Below, piece by piece: positions 52,181-61,078 of a stretch of 61,316 nt of DNA. Location: the NCBI GenBank assembly GCA_030037525.1, contig JASHRC010000275.1, positions 1 through 61,316 on the forward strand. The letters run 5' to 3'. The notes under the pieces were generated by a model, which made no database searches, was not told where the DNA came from, and saw only the letters and a list, made by a program, of their open reading frames with translations. The translations under genes and the position numbers were made by a program. This DNA is from Candidatus Acidiferrales bacterium. GTDB lineage: Bacteria; Acidobacteriota; Terriglobia; Acidiferrales; UBA7541. The first letter of the stretch is position 1. The number at the start of each line of letters is the position of its first letter.

Positions 52181-53419
52181 GTGCTGAACCCCAACGATCC
52201 TCGGTGGCGCGAGATTTCCTGGGAGCAAGCCCTCTCAGCTGCCAGTCCCTCCATTGCCAACATTCTCGAGAAGGCCGTGGTGGGAAGAGACCTGGATGCA
52301 AGCGACGGCCTTGCTTTGTCGAGCGCAGCAGAGGAAGACTTTCTGGCGGTGCTCAAGGTTGCCAATGAGCTTCGCCGCCGCGCCGTCGGTGATCAAGTGA
52401 CCTATGTGGTGAACCGGAACCTAAACTTCACGAACGTGTGTGTCGTTGGTTGCGCATTCTGCGGGTTCGGGAAAAGCGCGCGCGCACCCGATGCCTATTT
52501 TCATTCCACAGAGTCGCTGCTCGCCAAGTCTGTAGAAGCCGTCGAGCGCGGCGCCACGGAAGTCTGCATTCAGGGCGGCCTGCCTCGCGAGCTGGACGGC
52601 GGGTATTACGCCCGCCTCTTGCGCGCGATCAAATCGCGTCTGCCGAGCTTGCATCTGCATGCATATTCGCCGATGGAAATCGTCTACGGCGTCGAAAAGA
52701 CCGGCATGAGCCTGCCCGACTACTTGCAAACGCTGCGCCAGGCAGGGTTAGGCACCATCCCGGGCACGGCCGCGGAAATCCTGGATGACACCGTGCGCGA
52801 GATCTTGAGCCCGAACAAGCTGAAGGTCCGCCAATGGATCGAGGTGATTCGCACCGCACACGGACTCGGCATTCCGTCCACTTCCACTATGATGTACGGC
52901 CATGTAGAGCTGCCGGAGCACTGGGTGCGCCACTTGTTGTTGCTGCGCGAGATTCAGATGGACACCGGCGGATTCACAGAATTTGTCCCCTTGGGGTTCA
53001 TTCACTGGCGGACCAGACTGTTCCGTACCGGACGCGCGCGCGCAGGAAGTTCTTTTGAGGAAAACTTGCTGGTGCACGCGCTGGCCCGCCTGCTCCTCCA
53101 GGGGCATATCAAAAATATTCAGGTGTCCTGGGTGAAACTTGGTTTTGAAGGAGCGCTGGCCTGTCTGGAAGCGGGCGCGAACGATTTTGGCGGCACGCTG
53201 ATGGAGGAGAGCATCTCGAAATCTGCGGGAGCCAATTTCGGCGAATCGGTTGCGCCCACTGAGCTGCGCGCACTGATCCGAACGATTGGCCGCACCCCCG
53301 CCGAGCGCACTACGACCTACCAGATCCGGCGGGTCTTCGACGAGCCAGATCCCAGCGAATGCCTGCCGCTGGAGCGCCTGGCAGGGAGTTCGGTCGTGCG
53401 CGATCAGGTGCGATACTGA
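52181..53419 (+). CDS. cofH: 5-amino-6-ribitylaminouracil-tyrosine 4-hydroxyphenyl transferase, CofH subunit
   Basis: A 412-residue radical SAM partner of CofG. It has RNLNFTNVCVVGCAFCGFGK with CxxxCxxC, CIQGGLPRELDGGYYARLLR, IPSTSTMMYGHVELPEHWVR and GGFTEFVPLGFIHWRT. GTG start, 9 bases after cofG. Separate cofG and cofH genes are found in archaea and several bacterial groups, whereas Actinobacteria have the FbiC fusion. Confidence 0.92.
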   Translation: MLNPNDPRWREISWEQALSAASPSIANILEKAVVGRDLDASDGLALSSAAEEDFLAVLKVANELRRRAVGDQVTYVVNRNLNFTNVCVVGCAFCGFGKSARAPDAYFHSTESLLAKSVEAVERGATEVCIQGGLPRELDGGYYARLLRAIKSRLPSLHLHAYSPMEIVYGVEKTGMSLPDYLQTLRQAGLGTIPGTAAEILDDTVREILSPNKLKVRQWIEVIRTAHGLGIPSTSTMMYGHVELPEHWVRHLLLLREIQMDTGGFTEFVPLGFIHWRTRLFRTGRARAGSSFEENLLVHALARLLLQGHIKNIQVSWVKLGFEGALACLEAGANDFGGTLMEESISKSAGANFGESVAPTELRALIRTIGRTPAERTTTYQIRRVFDEPDPSECLPLERLAGSSVVRDQVRY

Positions 53420-54369
53420 TGGACATTGCAGCGCTGGCAGGCGGGGTCGGCGCCTCCAAACTGTTGCTGGGCCTCATTCGCATAATGGATCCGCGGGAAT
53501 TGACCGTCATTGTGAACACGGGCGACGACATCGTCCTCGACGGCCTTTCCATCTCGCCCGATCTGGATATCGTGACCTACACGTTGGCAGAGGTGGTCAA
53601 CCCCGAGACGGGTTGGGGGTTCCGCGACGAAACATTTCGCGCACTCGAGCAGCTCGCCGTTTACCGCGGTCCCCAGTGGTTCCACCTTGGAGATCGCGAT
53701 CTGGCGACCCACATTCATCGCACCGCCATGCTTCGCGCGGGCAAACGTCTGTCGGAAGTGGCGAATTCGATCCGGGAAGCGTTGGGCGTGCCGAGCACCA
53801 TTCTTCCCATGACTGACCAGCCTGTACCCACCATGATTCACACCAGCCAGGGGCGACTCCACTTTCAAGAGTACCTCGTCGAGCGACAGGCCGAACCGAA
53901 CATTCAGGCCATCAGCTTTGAGGGCATCGCAGGCGCACGTCCCGCTCCGGGCGTCCTCGAAGCGCTGGAGGGTGCTCGTGGCATCGTGATTTGCCCGAGT
54001 AATCCGCTGATCAGCATCGGGCCGATTCTGGCCATCGCCGGTGTGCGAGAAACCCTGCAACGGCGCCGGAGTTGCGTTGTCGCTGTCTGTCCGATCGTAG
54101 GAGGCAAATCCCTGAAGGGACCGTCCGATCGAATGCTCGCGCAGCTGGGTCACGACCCCTCGGCCGTAGGAGTGGCTCGGATGTACCAGGATATCTGTGG
54201 AACCATGGTCATTGATCCGGTCGACGCCACCCAGCGCCCGGCCATCGAAGAGCTCGGCATCGACGTGATCGTCCATCCGACGATCATGCGCAACCTTGAA
54301 GACAAGGAGCTTGTCGCGCGAAGAATCCTGCAGTTCACGGCGAGCGAGAAGGCAGGAGCCGCTCGATGA
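53419..54369 (+). CDS. cofD: 2-phospho-L-lactate transferase (CofD/FbiA)
   Basis: A 316-residue protein: LAGGVGASKLLLGLIRIMDP, VNTGDDIVLDGLSISPDLDI, WFHLGDRDLATHIHRTAMLR, ICPSNPLISIGPILAI, and VCPIVGGKSLKGPSDRM. It moves phospholactyl (or phosphoenolpyruvyl) from the GDP-activated form to Fo, giving F420-0. Its ATG overlaps the cofH stop (TGATG), and its end overlaps cofC by ATGA. Confidence 0.93.
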   Translation: MDIAALAGGVGASKLLLGLIRIMDPRELTVIVNTGDDIVLDGLSISPDLDIVTYTLAEVVNPETGWGFRDETFRALEQLAVYRGPQWFHLGDRDLATHIHRTAMLRAGKRLSEVANSIREALGVPSTILPMTDQPVPTMIHTSQGRLHFQEYLVERQAEPNIQAISFEGIAGARPAPGVLEALEGARGIVICPSNPLISIGPILAIAGVRETLQRRRSCVVAVCPIVGGKSLKGPSDRMLAQLGHDPSAVGVARMYQDICGTMVIDPVDATQRPAIEELGIDVIVHPTIMRNLEDKELVARRILQFTASEKAGAAR

Positions 54370-55046
54370 AAGCGATCCTCATTCCGGTGAAGGAATTTCA
54401 CCAGGCCAAGCAGAGGCTGGCTCCGCATTTCTCCCCAGCCGAACGTGCGGCGCTGGCGGAGGCGATGTGCGAGGATTTCTTCAGTGTCGTGGCTCAAACG
54501 CGCTGTGCAGACCGCATTTTTGTGATCAGCAAGGAAGTCGGGGCCCTTTCGCGCGCGAGACAACGTGGTTGGGAAACGATTGTCGAATCTTGCCAGATCT
54601 CAGAAAGCGACTCGGTGGACGCAGGATCGCGCTACTGCGCCAAGCAGGGCGTTCACGCTTTGCTTCGACTGCCCATCGATCTCCCGCTGGTCGAACCGCA
54701 CGACATTGAGGCGATCTTTGAACAGTTGGACGTAGCGCCTTCGGTAGTTATGGTTCCCTCGAGTGACGGCACCGGCACCAACGCGCTTTTGCGGTCGCCG
54801 GCCGTTCTTTTCCCTTCGCACTTCGGCCCCCATAGCTTTCCCCGCCACTTGGCCGAGGCGAAGGTCTGCGGTGCGCGGACTCGAGTCTTGCGAAACCCTC
54901 GCCTGGAACTCGATATTGACGAACTGGACGATCTGCAGAGGCTTTCCAGTCAACTACGGCCCGGCTCCGCCACAGTCCGCTGGCTGATCGAGCGTGACAT
55001 CGATCGTGGAGCACCTCGAGCCCGTAGCGGGGTTTCCGGCAGGTAG
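54366..55046 (+). CDS. cofC: 2-phospho-L-lactate guanylyltransferase (CofC/FbiD)
   Basis: A 226-residue nucleotidyltransferase: ILIPVKEFHQAKQRLAPHFS, ISKEVGALSRARQRGWE, LLRLPIDLPLVEPHDIE, VPSSDGTGTNALLRSPAVLF and NPRLELDIDELDDLQRL. It makes the GDP-linked three-carbon acid used by CofD. Last gene of the set; CofE, the glutamate ligase that adds the tail, is not in the window. It faces the CoA-transferase gene end to end. Confidence 0.9.
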   Translation: MKAILIPVKEFHQAKQRLAPHFSPAERAALAEAMCEDFFSVVAQTRCADRIFVISKEVGALSRARQRGWETIVESCQISESDSVDAGSRYCAKQGVHALLRLPIDLPLVEPHDIEAIFEQLDVAPSVVMVPSSDGTGTNALLRSPAVLFPSHFGPHSFPRHLAEAKVCGARTRVLRNPRLELDIDELDDLQRLSSQLRPGSATVRWLIERDIDRGAPRARSGVSGR

Positions 55047-55093
55047 AGCCGTTCCGATCTTCGCATCGAGCGTTTGGCAGGGGAGACGAGCGA

Positions 55094-56287
55094 TTAGATG
55101 ATGTGATCGCTCCGAAGAGCGTCAATTTCAGCGGCCCCGTAGCCGAGTTCTTGGAGAATCGCCTCGGTATCTTGTCCGAGTGCAGGAATCGAACCCAAGC
55201 GCGCAGGGCTGTCGGACAGCCGTAGGGGGCTTGCGATCACCGGCACGGGTCCCACCGGCGATTCCATCTCCCGGATCATTTTCCGCGCGATCACCTGAGG
55301 ATGAGCCAAGACCTCGCCGATGCCGTTTAGCTTCCCGTGTGGCAATTCGCTATCCCGCAACCGGCGCAGCCATTCCTGGTGTGGCTGCTCCAGGAAAATC
55401 TTCTCGATCATTTCCTCCAATACAGCACGATTCCGGCGGCGGTCCGGCGCTGAGCGGAAGCGAGGATCTTCGAGTAGCTCAGGGTGCTCGATTACCTTCC
55501 GGCAGAAGACCTGCCAATCCTCGGTCGTCGCTACGGCCAAGCTCACGTATACGCCGTCCCTTGCCAAGTACGGGCCATAGGGAACGATGTAATGGTGGCG
55601 CATACCTACGCGCACCGGTTCTTCGCCGCCATGCCAATAGTGCTGCGGAAAATACCCCAGCCAGGCCACCGCCGATTCGAACATGGAGATATCGATCAGT
55701 TGGCCGTGGCCGGTCCGTTCCCTCTGATAAAGCGCCAAGAGAATTCCAACCGCCGCATACATCGACGAGGCGAGGTCGGTGATCGGCAGGCCGACCTTGG
55801 CTGGCTTGTCGGGATAGCCCGTCGTGGCAATAATCCCAGCCTCACCCTGAATGAGCAGGTCGTACGCTTTTACGTCTCGGTAGGGGCCGTCCTGGCCGTA
55901 ACCGGACAGCGAACAGTAAATGAGTCGTGGATTGCGAGCGCGGAGTTCAGCGGCTCCCAGGCCCAGCCGATCCGCTACTCCCGGCGCAAAGTTCTCGAGG
56001 ATGACGTCCACGCGTTCGGCTAAGCGTCGAACGGCCGCAAGCCCCGCCGGCTTCTTAATATCCACGGCAAAACTGCGCTTGTTGCCATTGAGCCAAACGA
56101 AGCCGGAGGAGAGACCTCGCACGACCGAGTCCCACCCGCGAATCAGGTCGCCGGTTCCCGGCTTTTCAATCTTAATGACTTCGGCGCCCATGTCTCCCAA
56201 AATCCGCGAGCAGTGCGGACCGGAAACGGAGACTTCCAGCGCCAAGACGCGAACGCCATCAAGTGCCCGAGGCTGGTTCTCCGTCAT
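55094..56287 (-). CDS. Class III (CaiB/BaiF) CoA-transferase
   Basis: A 397-residue CoA-transferase. VLALEVSVSGPHCSRILGDM and GAEVIKIEKPGTGDLIRGW open the fold, NKRSFAVDIKKPAGLAAVRR follows, and the catalytic Asp is in GLPITDLASSMYAAVGIL. HGGEEPVRVGMRHHYIVPYG is the family lid. It moves CoA between acids without ATP. It overlaps the MaoC gene (TGATG), so the two are coupled. With MaoC and CitE proteins it resembles the itaconate route (transferase, hydratase, lyase). Confidence 0.88.
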   Translation of the reverse strand: MTENQPRALDGVRVLALEVSVSGPHCSRILGDMGAEVIKIEKPGTGDLIRGWDSVVRGLSSGFVWLNGNKRSFAVDIKKPAGLAAVRRLAERVDVILENFAPGVADRLGLGAAELRARNPRLIYCSLSGYGQDGPYRDVKAYDLLIQGEAGIIATTGYPDKPAKVGLPITDLASSMYAAVGILLALYQRERTGHGQLIDISMFESAVAWLGYFPQHYWHGGEEPVRVGMRHHYIVPYGPYLARDGVYVSLAVATTEDWQVFCRKVIEHPELLEDPRFRSAPDRRRNRAVLEEMIEKIFLEQPHQEWLRRLRDSELPHGKLNGIGEVLAHPQVIARKMIREMESPVGPVPVIASPLRLSDSPARLGSIPALGQDTEAILQELGYGAAEIDALRSDHII

Positions 56288-56787
56288 CAGGGACGGACCT
56301 CTGGGAAAAGATTTTGCTTCGGCGCGTGCGCACGCTTCCACACCATAACGCTGCGGCTGTAGTCGATGACCACTTTGCCTTCCTGCTGGATACCCTGGGT
56401 GCGGACCTTGATAATCCCCCATTGAGGCTTGGACTTGGACTCACGCTTTTCCAGCACCTCGGATTGAGAATAGAGAGTATCGCCGGCAAACAGCGGATTG
56501 GGCAGCTTAATCTCGTCCCACCCCAGCGCAAATCCATTCTCGCTGACATCGGCCACACCCATTCCGGCCACGATGGCAAGCGTGAGGGCGCTGTTGATCA
56601 AACATCGGCCGAACTCCGTGCGTTTGCCGTATTCGTTGTTGAAGTGAATCTGATTTGTATTGTTGGTCAGCAGCGTGAACCAGATATTGTCGTTCTCCGT
56701 GACTGTCCGCCCGAGGCGGCAACGGTAAACATCTCCGACTTCAAAATCTTCAAAGAATCTTCCTTCCCATCCAGGCTTAACTGCCAT
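56287..56787 (-). CDS. MaoC-family dehydratase
   Basis: A 166-residue hotdog-fold hydratase: GRFFEDFEVGDVYRCRLGRT, the hydratase-2 segment NTNQIHFNNEYGKRTEFGRC with Asn/His in the D-x(4)-H place, then INSALTLAIVAGMGVADVSE, and NPLFAGDTLYSQSEVLEKRE. It hydrates or dehydrates a short or branched enoyl-CoA; candidates are itaconyl-CoA or mesaconyl-CoA. Shorter than the roughly 280-residue itaconyl-CoA hydratase of pseudomonads. Confidence 0.87.
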   Translation of the reverse strand: MAVKPGWEGRFFEDFEVGDVYRCRLGRTVTENDNIWFTLLTNNTNQIHFNNEYGKRTEFGRCLINSALTLAIVAGMGVADVSENGFALGWDEIKLPNPLFAGDTLYSQSEVLEKRESKSKPQWGIIKVRTQGIQQEGKVVIDYSRSVMVWKRAHAPKQNLFPEVRP

Positions 56788-56864
56788 TTTGATCCCTCCT
56801 GATCAACGGAACTGCGAAATTTCCCGAGAGGTCATACGTCTTTCGACGTGAACTCCCAAACACG

Positions 56865-57785
56865 CTACGAGGACCGACTGGCCAGCGATTCCGCCAGATC
56901 GAGAGTCTGTCGTGCCCTGTCCACAATCGGAAGGTCAAGGAGTTGCCCGCCGAACGCCACGGCGCCTTCGCCTCGGGCTCTGGCCTCATCGAAAGCCTTC
57001 AGCACTCTTCGCGCATAGTCGATCTCGTCGGCCGCCGGGGTGAAGGCAGCGTTCACGGCATCAACCTGAGCCGGATGAATCAGCGACATTCCCGAGAACC
57101 CCAGCCGGCGGGACTGCAGCGCAAATGCCTTCAAGCCTTCGGTGTCTTGAAGGTCCGGCCACACACCGTCGACGGCCTGTACGTGCGCGCACGCGGCGGC
57201 CGTTACCAGGGCCGAACGCGCGTAGACGAGGTCGCGGGCTTCGCCTTCACGCCGCAGGGGCAGGCTCAGCTCTCGCGAAAAATCCTCTGCCCCGAAAAGC
57301 AGCCCGATCACCCGGGGCGAAGCCGTGGCGATGGCATAGGCGTTGAACAGCCCTTTCGGACTTTCCAGAGCGGCCAGCATACGCAGCGTGCCCGGAGAAA
57401 GCCCCAGTTCCGATTCACGACGATCCAAGATCTGCGCGACGGTCTTGATCTGTTCAGCCGTCTCGACTTTCGGCACAACCAGACCCTCGAGACCGTGCCG
57501 CACAACCAAGGCAAGATCGTCCCGGCTGCGCTCGTGCCCGACGGCATTGATGCGCACGAATCTCGCGGGCGTCCGGAACGGCTTTCCGCTCTTGAGGTTG
57601 GCAGCTACTTGGTCGAGACAGGCGGCGATTTGCTGGCGCGCCGAGTCCTTCTCCGCGGGAGCAACGCCGTCTTCAATGTCCATCATGACAGCGTCCACCG
57701 GAACCCCCAGCGATTTTTCGATCATGCGCTGGCGATTTCCGGGCACGAACATCCAGGAGCGCAATAAGGCGTTTCTCTGATCCAT
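56865..57785 (-). CDS. CitE/HpcH-type CoA-ester lyase
   Basis: A 306-residue CitE-like TIM barrel: SWMFVPGNRQRMIEKSLGVP, DAVMMDIEDGVAPAEKDSAR, ARFVRINAVGHERSRDDLAL, GLVVPKVETAEQI, LAALESPKGLFNAYAIATAS, FGAEDFSRELSL and GMSLIHPAQVDAVNAAF. Glu and Asp in LESP and AEDF bind Mg. Such enzymes cleave citramalyl-CoA, malyl-CoA or methylmalyl-CoA. ATG 57785 with GGAG upstream is preferred over 57803. Confidence 0.9.
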   Translation of the reverse strand: MDQRNALLRSWMFVPGNRQRMIEKSLGVPVDAVMMDIEDGVAPAEKDSARQQIAACLDQVAANLKSGKPFRTPARFVRINAVGHERSRDDLALVVRHGLEGLVVPKVETAEQIKTVAQILDRRESELGLSPGTLRMLAALESPKGLFNAYAIATASPRVIGLLFGAEDFSRELSLPLRREGEARDLVYARSALVTAAACAHVQAVDGVWPDLQDTEGLKAFALQSRRLGFSGMSLIHPAQVDAVNAAFTPAADEIDYARRVLKAFDEARARGEGAVAFGGQLLDLPIVDRARQTLDLAESLASRSS

Positions 57786-57842
57786 TTGCTGTTCTCCATT
57801 CACGATGAGTCCGCTCGAGGACTATCGCTGCGTATTCCAGTC

Positions 57843-59000
57843 CTAATATGACTTGGGCATCTTCAGGACGTTCTGGCCAAGAAAAGCCAGGATCAAGTTA
57901 TTGCTGACCGGCGCGACGGTGAGGAGCCGAGTCTCGCGAAACTTCCTCTCGACATCGTAGTCGCGGGCGAATCCATACCCTCCATAGGTTGTCAGGCAGA
58001 CGTCTGCCGCCTCCCAGGAAGCTTCCGACGCCAGCAGCTTGGCCAGATTGGCCTCGGCCCCGCACTTTTCTTTCCGATCGAACTTCGCAGCGGCATCGAA
58101 GCGCATCAGATCGGCCGCCTGCACGTGTGCGTAGGCTTTCGCAATCGGAAACTGGACGCCTTGATTTGCGCCGATCGGTCGCCCAAAGACCAGGCGCTCG
58201 CATGCATACGAGGAGGCCCGCTCTACGAACCAGTGGCCGTCGCCGATCGCTTCGGAGGCAACCAAAATCCGCTCCGCGTTCCACCCGTCGATGATGTAGC
58301 GAAATCCTTTTCCTTCTTCGCCGATCAGACTGGAAGCCGGGATATCCACATCCTCGAAGAAAATGGTGTTGGTATGGTGATTCACCATCAGATTCAAGGG
58401 CCGGATCTGAAGATTGCCTTTGACCTCCCGCATATCCACGAGGAATACCGATATCCCTTGGGTTTTGTCCTGCACGTCGTTGTATGGGGTGGTTCGCGCC
58501 AGCAGAAGCATCAAGTCGGATTGTTGCGCTCGGGAGATAAAAATCTTCTGTCCGTTGACGATGTACCGGTCCCCTTTGCGCACGGCCCGGGTTTCGATGC
58601 GGGTGGTCTCTGAGCCAGCGTTGGGTTCGGTAACGGCAAAAGCCTGCAAGCGCAGTTCGCCCTTAGCAATCGCCGGGAGATAACGCCGCTTCTGTTCCTC
58701 GCTGCCGTGGCGCAGCAGAGTTCCCATCGTGTACATCTGGGCATGACAGGCGCCGGAATTGCCCCCGGAGCTGTTGATCTCTTCTAGGATGATGCCGGCC
58801 TCGGTGATTCCCAGGCCGGAACCTCCGTACTCTTCCGGAATCAGCACTGCCAAGTACCCGCTCTCGGTGAGAGCCTTCACAAAGTCCTGCGGATATGCCG
58901 CCTGGCTGTCGGTCTCGCGCCAGTATGTATCCGGAAAGTCCTTGCAAAGAGCGCGCACGTTGTCGCGGATGGATTGAAGGTCTTCTGCTGTTGTTGTCAT
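57843..59000 (-). CDS. Acyl-CoA dehydrogenase with alternate catalytic glutamate
   Basis: A 385-residue FAD enzyme: FAVTEPNAGSETTRIETRAV, KIFISRAQQSDLMLLLARTT, SYACERLVFGRPIGANQGVQ and CLTTYGGYGFARDYDVERKF. The usual C-terminal YEG(T/A)-Glu is missing; that part reads RLLTVAPVSNNLILAFLGQN. A Glu-Arg in IDGWNAERILVASEAIGDG takes the position used as catalytic base by isovaleryl-CoA dehydrogenase, so a branched substrate is likely. ATG 59000 after GGAGGGGCAG. Confidence 0.87.
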   Translation of the reverse strand: MTTTAEDLQSIRDNVRALCKDFPDTYWRETDSQAAYPQDFVKALTESGYLAVLIPEEYGGSGLGITEAGIILEEINSSGGNSGACHAQMYTMGTLLRHGSEEQKRRYLPAIAKGELRLQAFAVTEPNAGSETTRIETRAVRKGDRYIVNGQKIFISRAQQSDLMLLLARTTPYNDVQDKTQGISVFLVDMREVKGNLQIRPLNLMVNHHTNTIFFEDVDIPASSLIGEEGKGFRYIIDGWNAERILVASEAIGDGHWFVERASSYACERLVFGRPIGANQGVQFPIAKAYAHVQAADLMRFDAAAKFDRKEKCGAEANLAKLLASEASWEAADVCLTTYGGYGFARDYDVERKFRETRLLTVAPVSNNLILAFLGQNVLKMPKSY

Positions 59001-59029
59001 AAGCTCTGCCCCTCCTGCCCTCGATGTGC

Positions 59030-60043
59030 TCAGTCGAGCCACATCAGTTTTGCCGGATTGTCATGGAGCATGATTCGGACCTCATGCTCCTTAATTCCGA
59101 ATGCCAGTAACGCGCGGATGAAAACGCGCATTCCATCGATGCTGTCCATGTGAAGTACTTGGCCGAAATCACTGCCGATGATGCAGCGCTTTGGGCCAAT
59201 GGCTTGGATGGTCTTGATCGTCTCCATCGGATCGGCGACAGGCTGGTAAAGGCTGGGAATCATAGGCTGGCAATAGGTGCCCACGTAGACGCCGAGATCG
59301 GCGAGCTCGAGCATCTCTTCCAGCAGCAGCTTGTTGAGTTCAAGCAGCGGATGATCCAGCGTGGCGCGCACGCCCAGCTCTTTGGCCTTCTTGGCCAACG
59401 GCAGCAGCTCCTGGAAGTCCGTGTGTCCAAATCCGATGCCCACTTTTTTGGCGACGGCCATCTTCATGATCTCCACCACTTCGGGCAGCACTTCGCCGGA
59501 ATCACTGACCAGTCGCACACCGCCCCTCTCGGGGTGCCCAGCGCCCCGCCAGAACCCGAGCGAAGTAAAGGTAGGAAACCAAATCATTTTGAAGTTCGGA
59601 TATTGCAGCGCCACGCGGATGGCATCCGGATTCATGCCAAAACAGGTTCCCGAACCGCCATAGATTTCCACGCGATGAGACAGTTCTCCTTTTTCCAGGA
59701 GGTAGTCCATGTGTCGCTGCGCCAGGTAAGCGGCGTTGCAGCTGATGTTCCAGTGGTCTTTGAATGCCAGCGCGCGCATGCCAGCTTTAGAGGCATCGAT
59801 GGCGATTTGAATCATGTCCTGTGAGCGGTACACAAAATCGGGAAAGGCATGAATGTGGCAATCGATCGCTCCCCTGAGAAGTTCGTTCTCGATTCCCGGG
59901 TAGATCTTGAGCATTTCCGGGTTGTCCTTGAGCATCTGATAGAAGTAGTCTTTTGCATTGAGCTGGCGAACCCGCTCCACGGTTAGCACGCGTCCCACCA
60001 GAAGCTGTCGGGCCGCCTCTTGATCCGCAGCAAAATCGCACAT
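59030..60043 (-). CDS. DUF6282-type amidohydrolase-like metallohydrolase
   Basis: A 337-residue TIM-barrel protein. Metal-binding candidates: AIDCHIHAFPDFVYRSQDM (HxH), LAFKDHWNISCNAAYLAQ, GIGFGHTDFQELL, ATLDHPLLELNKLLLEE and IIGSDFGQVLHMDSIDGMR. This matches DUF6282 proteins, whose substrates are unknown; the amidohydrolase fold suggests hydrolysis or decarboxylation of a ring or amide. It lies between an F420-type oxidoreductase and an acyl-CoA dehydrogenase. Confidence 0.75.
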   Translation of the reverse strand: MCDFAADQEAARQLLVGRVLTVERVRQLNAKDYFYQMLKDNPEMLKIYPGIENELLRGAIDCHIHAFPDFVYRSQDMIQIAIDASKAGMRALAFKDHWNISCNAAYLAQRHMDYLLEKGELSHRVEIYGGSGTCFGMNPDAIRVALQYPNFKMIWFPTFTSLGFWRGAGHPERGGVRLVSDSGEVLPEVVEIMKMAVAKKVGIGFGHTDFQELLPLAKKAKELGVRATLDHPLLELNKLLLEEMLELADLGVYVGTYCQPMIPSLYQPVADPMETIKTIQAIGPKRCIIGSDFGQVLHMDSIDGMRVFIRALLAFGIKEHEVRIMLHDNPAKLMWLD

Positions 60044-60070
60044 GGTTTCTCCTTGTAAGAACGCCTTTGC

Positions 60071-61078
60071 TTATGAGTTTCCCCACGCTTCCACGAATTT
60101 TCGGGCATCGTCGATAACCGGCTCGGTTACCGGAACGTAGGGAACAATGAGTCGTGTCACGCCCGCTTCCACAAAGGGCTTTAGCCGCTCCTTGATTTCC
60201 TGGATCGAGGTTGCCGGGATCACCGGTAACTTGTCCATATAAGCGTCGGTGATCTTGGTGCTTGCGGCTTTGAATCCGCCTTCCTGGAAGGCTTGCTGGA
60301 CGGCGTTTACTTCCTCTTCAAATCCGGATGCCCTGAGCATGTCCTTGTAGTGATCGGCAATGTTGTAGAAGGTCAGCACTTGGCGAATACGCGACCTGGC
60401 CATGGCCCGATCCGGGTGCAGCGACACACGCACCTTCGCGATGATGTCAATCTGGTTTGGATCTCTGCCCGCCTCGAGGGCGCCAGCGCGGACGCGCTCC
60501 GCGATTTCTCGAATTTTGGCTGGCGTGGCCATGTTGATGAAAACTCCATCAGAAATCCGCCCGACCAGCCGTGTCATCTGCGGTCCTAGCCCTGCAAGAT
60601 AGATTGGGAAAGAGGGATGGGACGGCTTCCAGGAAAGCTGAAACCGCTGCCCTGTCGAATAAATCTCTCCCTGGTATTCCACGCGCTCACCAGCGGCCGT
60701 CTTGCGGACGATTTCGATGTATTCCTTGGCACGGCGCAGGGGGCGATCGAAAGTGCCCCCGTGCCACGCGGCGATGGTTTTGTTGGCCACCCCCAGACCC
60801 AAAAGGAGCCTTCCTCCGGAGAGGTCCTGTAAGGTGGCGGACTGGATGCCCAGGGTCACGGCGCTGCGGCCGTAGATGTGATAAATCGCCGTGCCGACTT
60901 TCAGTCGCCGAGTTCGTGCAGCAATGCCCGAGATTAGGACCAGAGGATCGGTGCTGTTGGATTCGCCCTTCCAGAAGGCGCCGAACCCGGCCTGCTCAAT
61001 CAAGGGCGATAATTCCACGATGCCCGCCACCGGATAATGTGCAGCGGAGTTCAGCTCAATGTCATAGATCACGATCAT
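60071..61078 (-). CDS. LLM-class F420-dependent oxidoreductase
   Basis: A 335-residue luciferase-like TIM barrel. The pattern is that of F420-binding members (MER/FGD type): PLIEQAGFGAFWKGESNSTD, LKVGTAIYHIYGRSAVTLGI, LSGGRLLLGLGVANKTIAAW, REYIEIVRKT-like AKEYIEIVRKTAAGE, FPIYLAGLGPQMTRLVGRIS and DGVFINMATPAKI. Such enzymes pass hydride to or from F420, or act as methylenetetrahydromethanopterin-reductase relatives. It heads the six-gene minus-strand operon. GCGAGGA is just before the ATG at 61078; the F420 genes are 5 kb away. Confidence 0.88.
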   Translation of the reverse strand: MIVIYDIELNSAAHYPVAGIVELSPLIEQAGFGAFWKGESNSTDPLVLISGIAARTRRLKVGTAIYHIYGRSAVTLGIQSATLQDLSGGRLLLGLGVANKTIAAWHGGTFDRPLRRAKEYIEIVRKTAAGERVEYQGEIYSTGQRFQLSWKPSHPSFPIYLAGLGPQMTRLVGRISDGVFINMATPAKIREIAERVRAGALEAGRDPNQIDIIAKVRVSLHPDRAMARSRIRQVLTFYNIADHYKDMLRASGFEEEVNAVQQAFQEGGFKAASTKITDAYMDKLPVIPATSIQEIKERLKPFVEAGVTRLIVPYVPVTEPVIDDARKFVEAWGNS

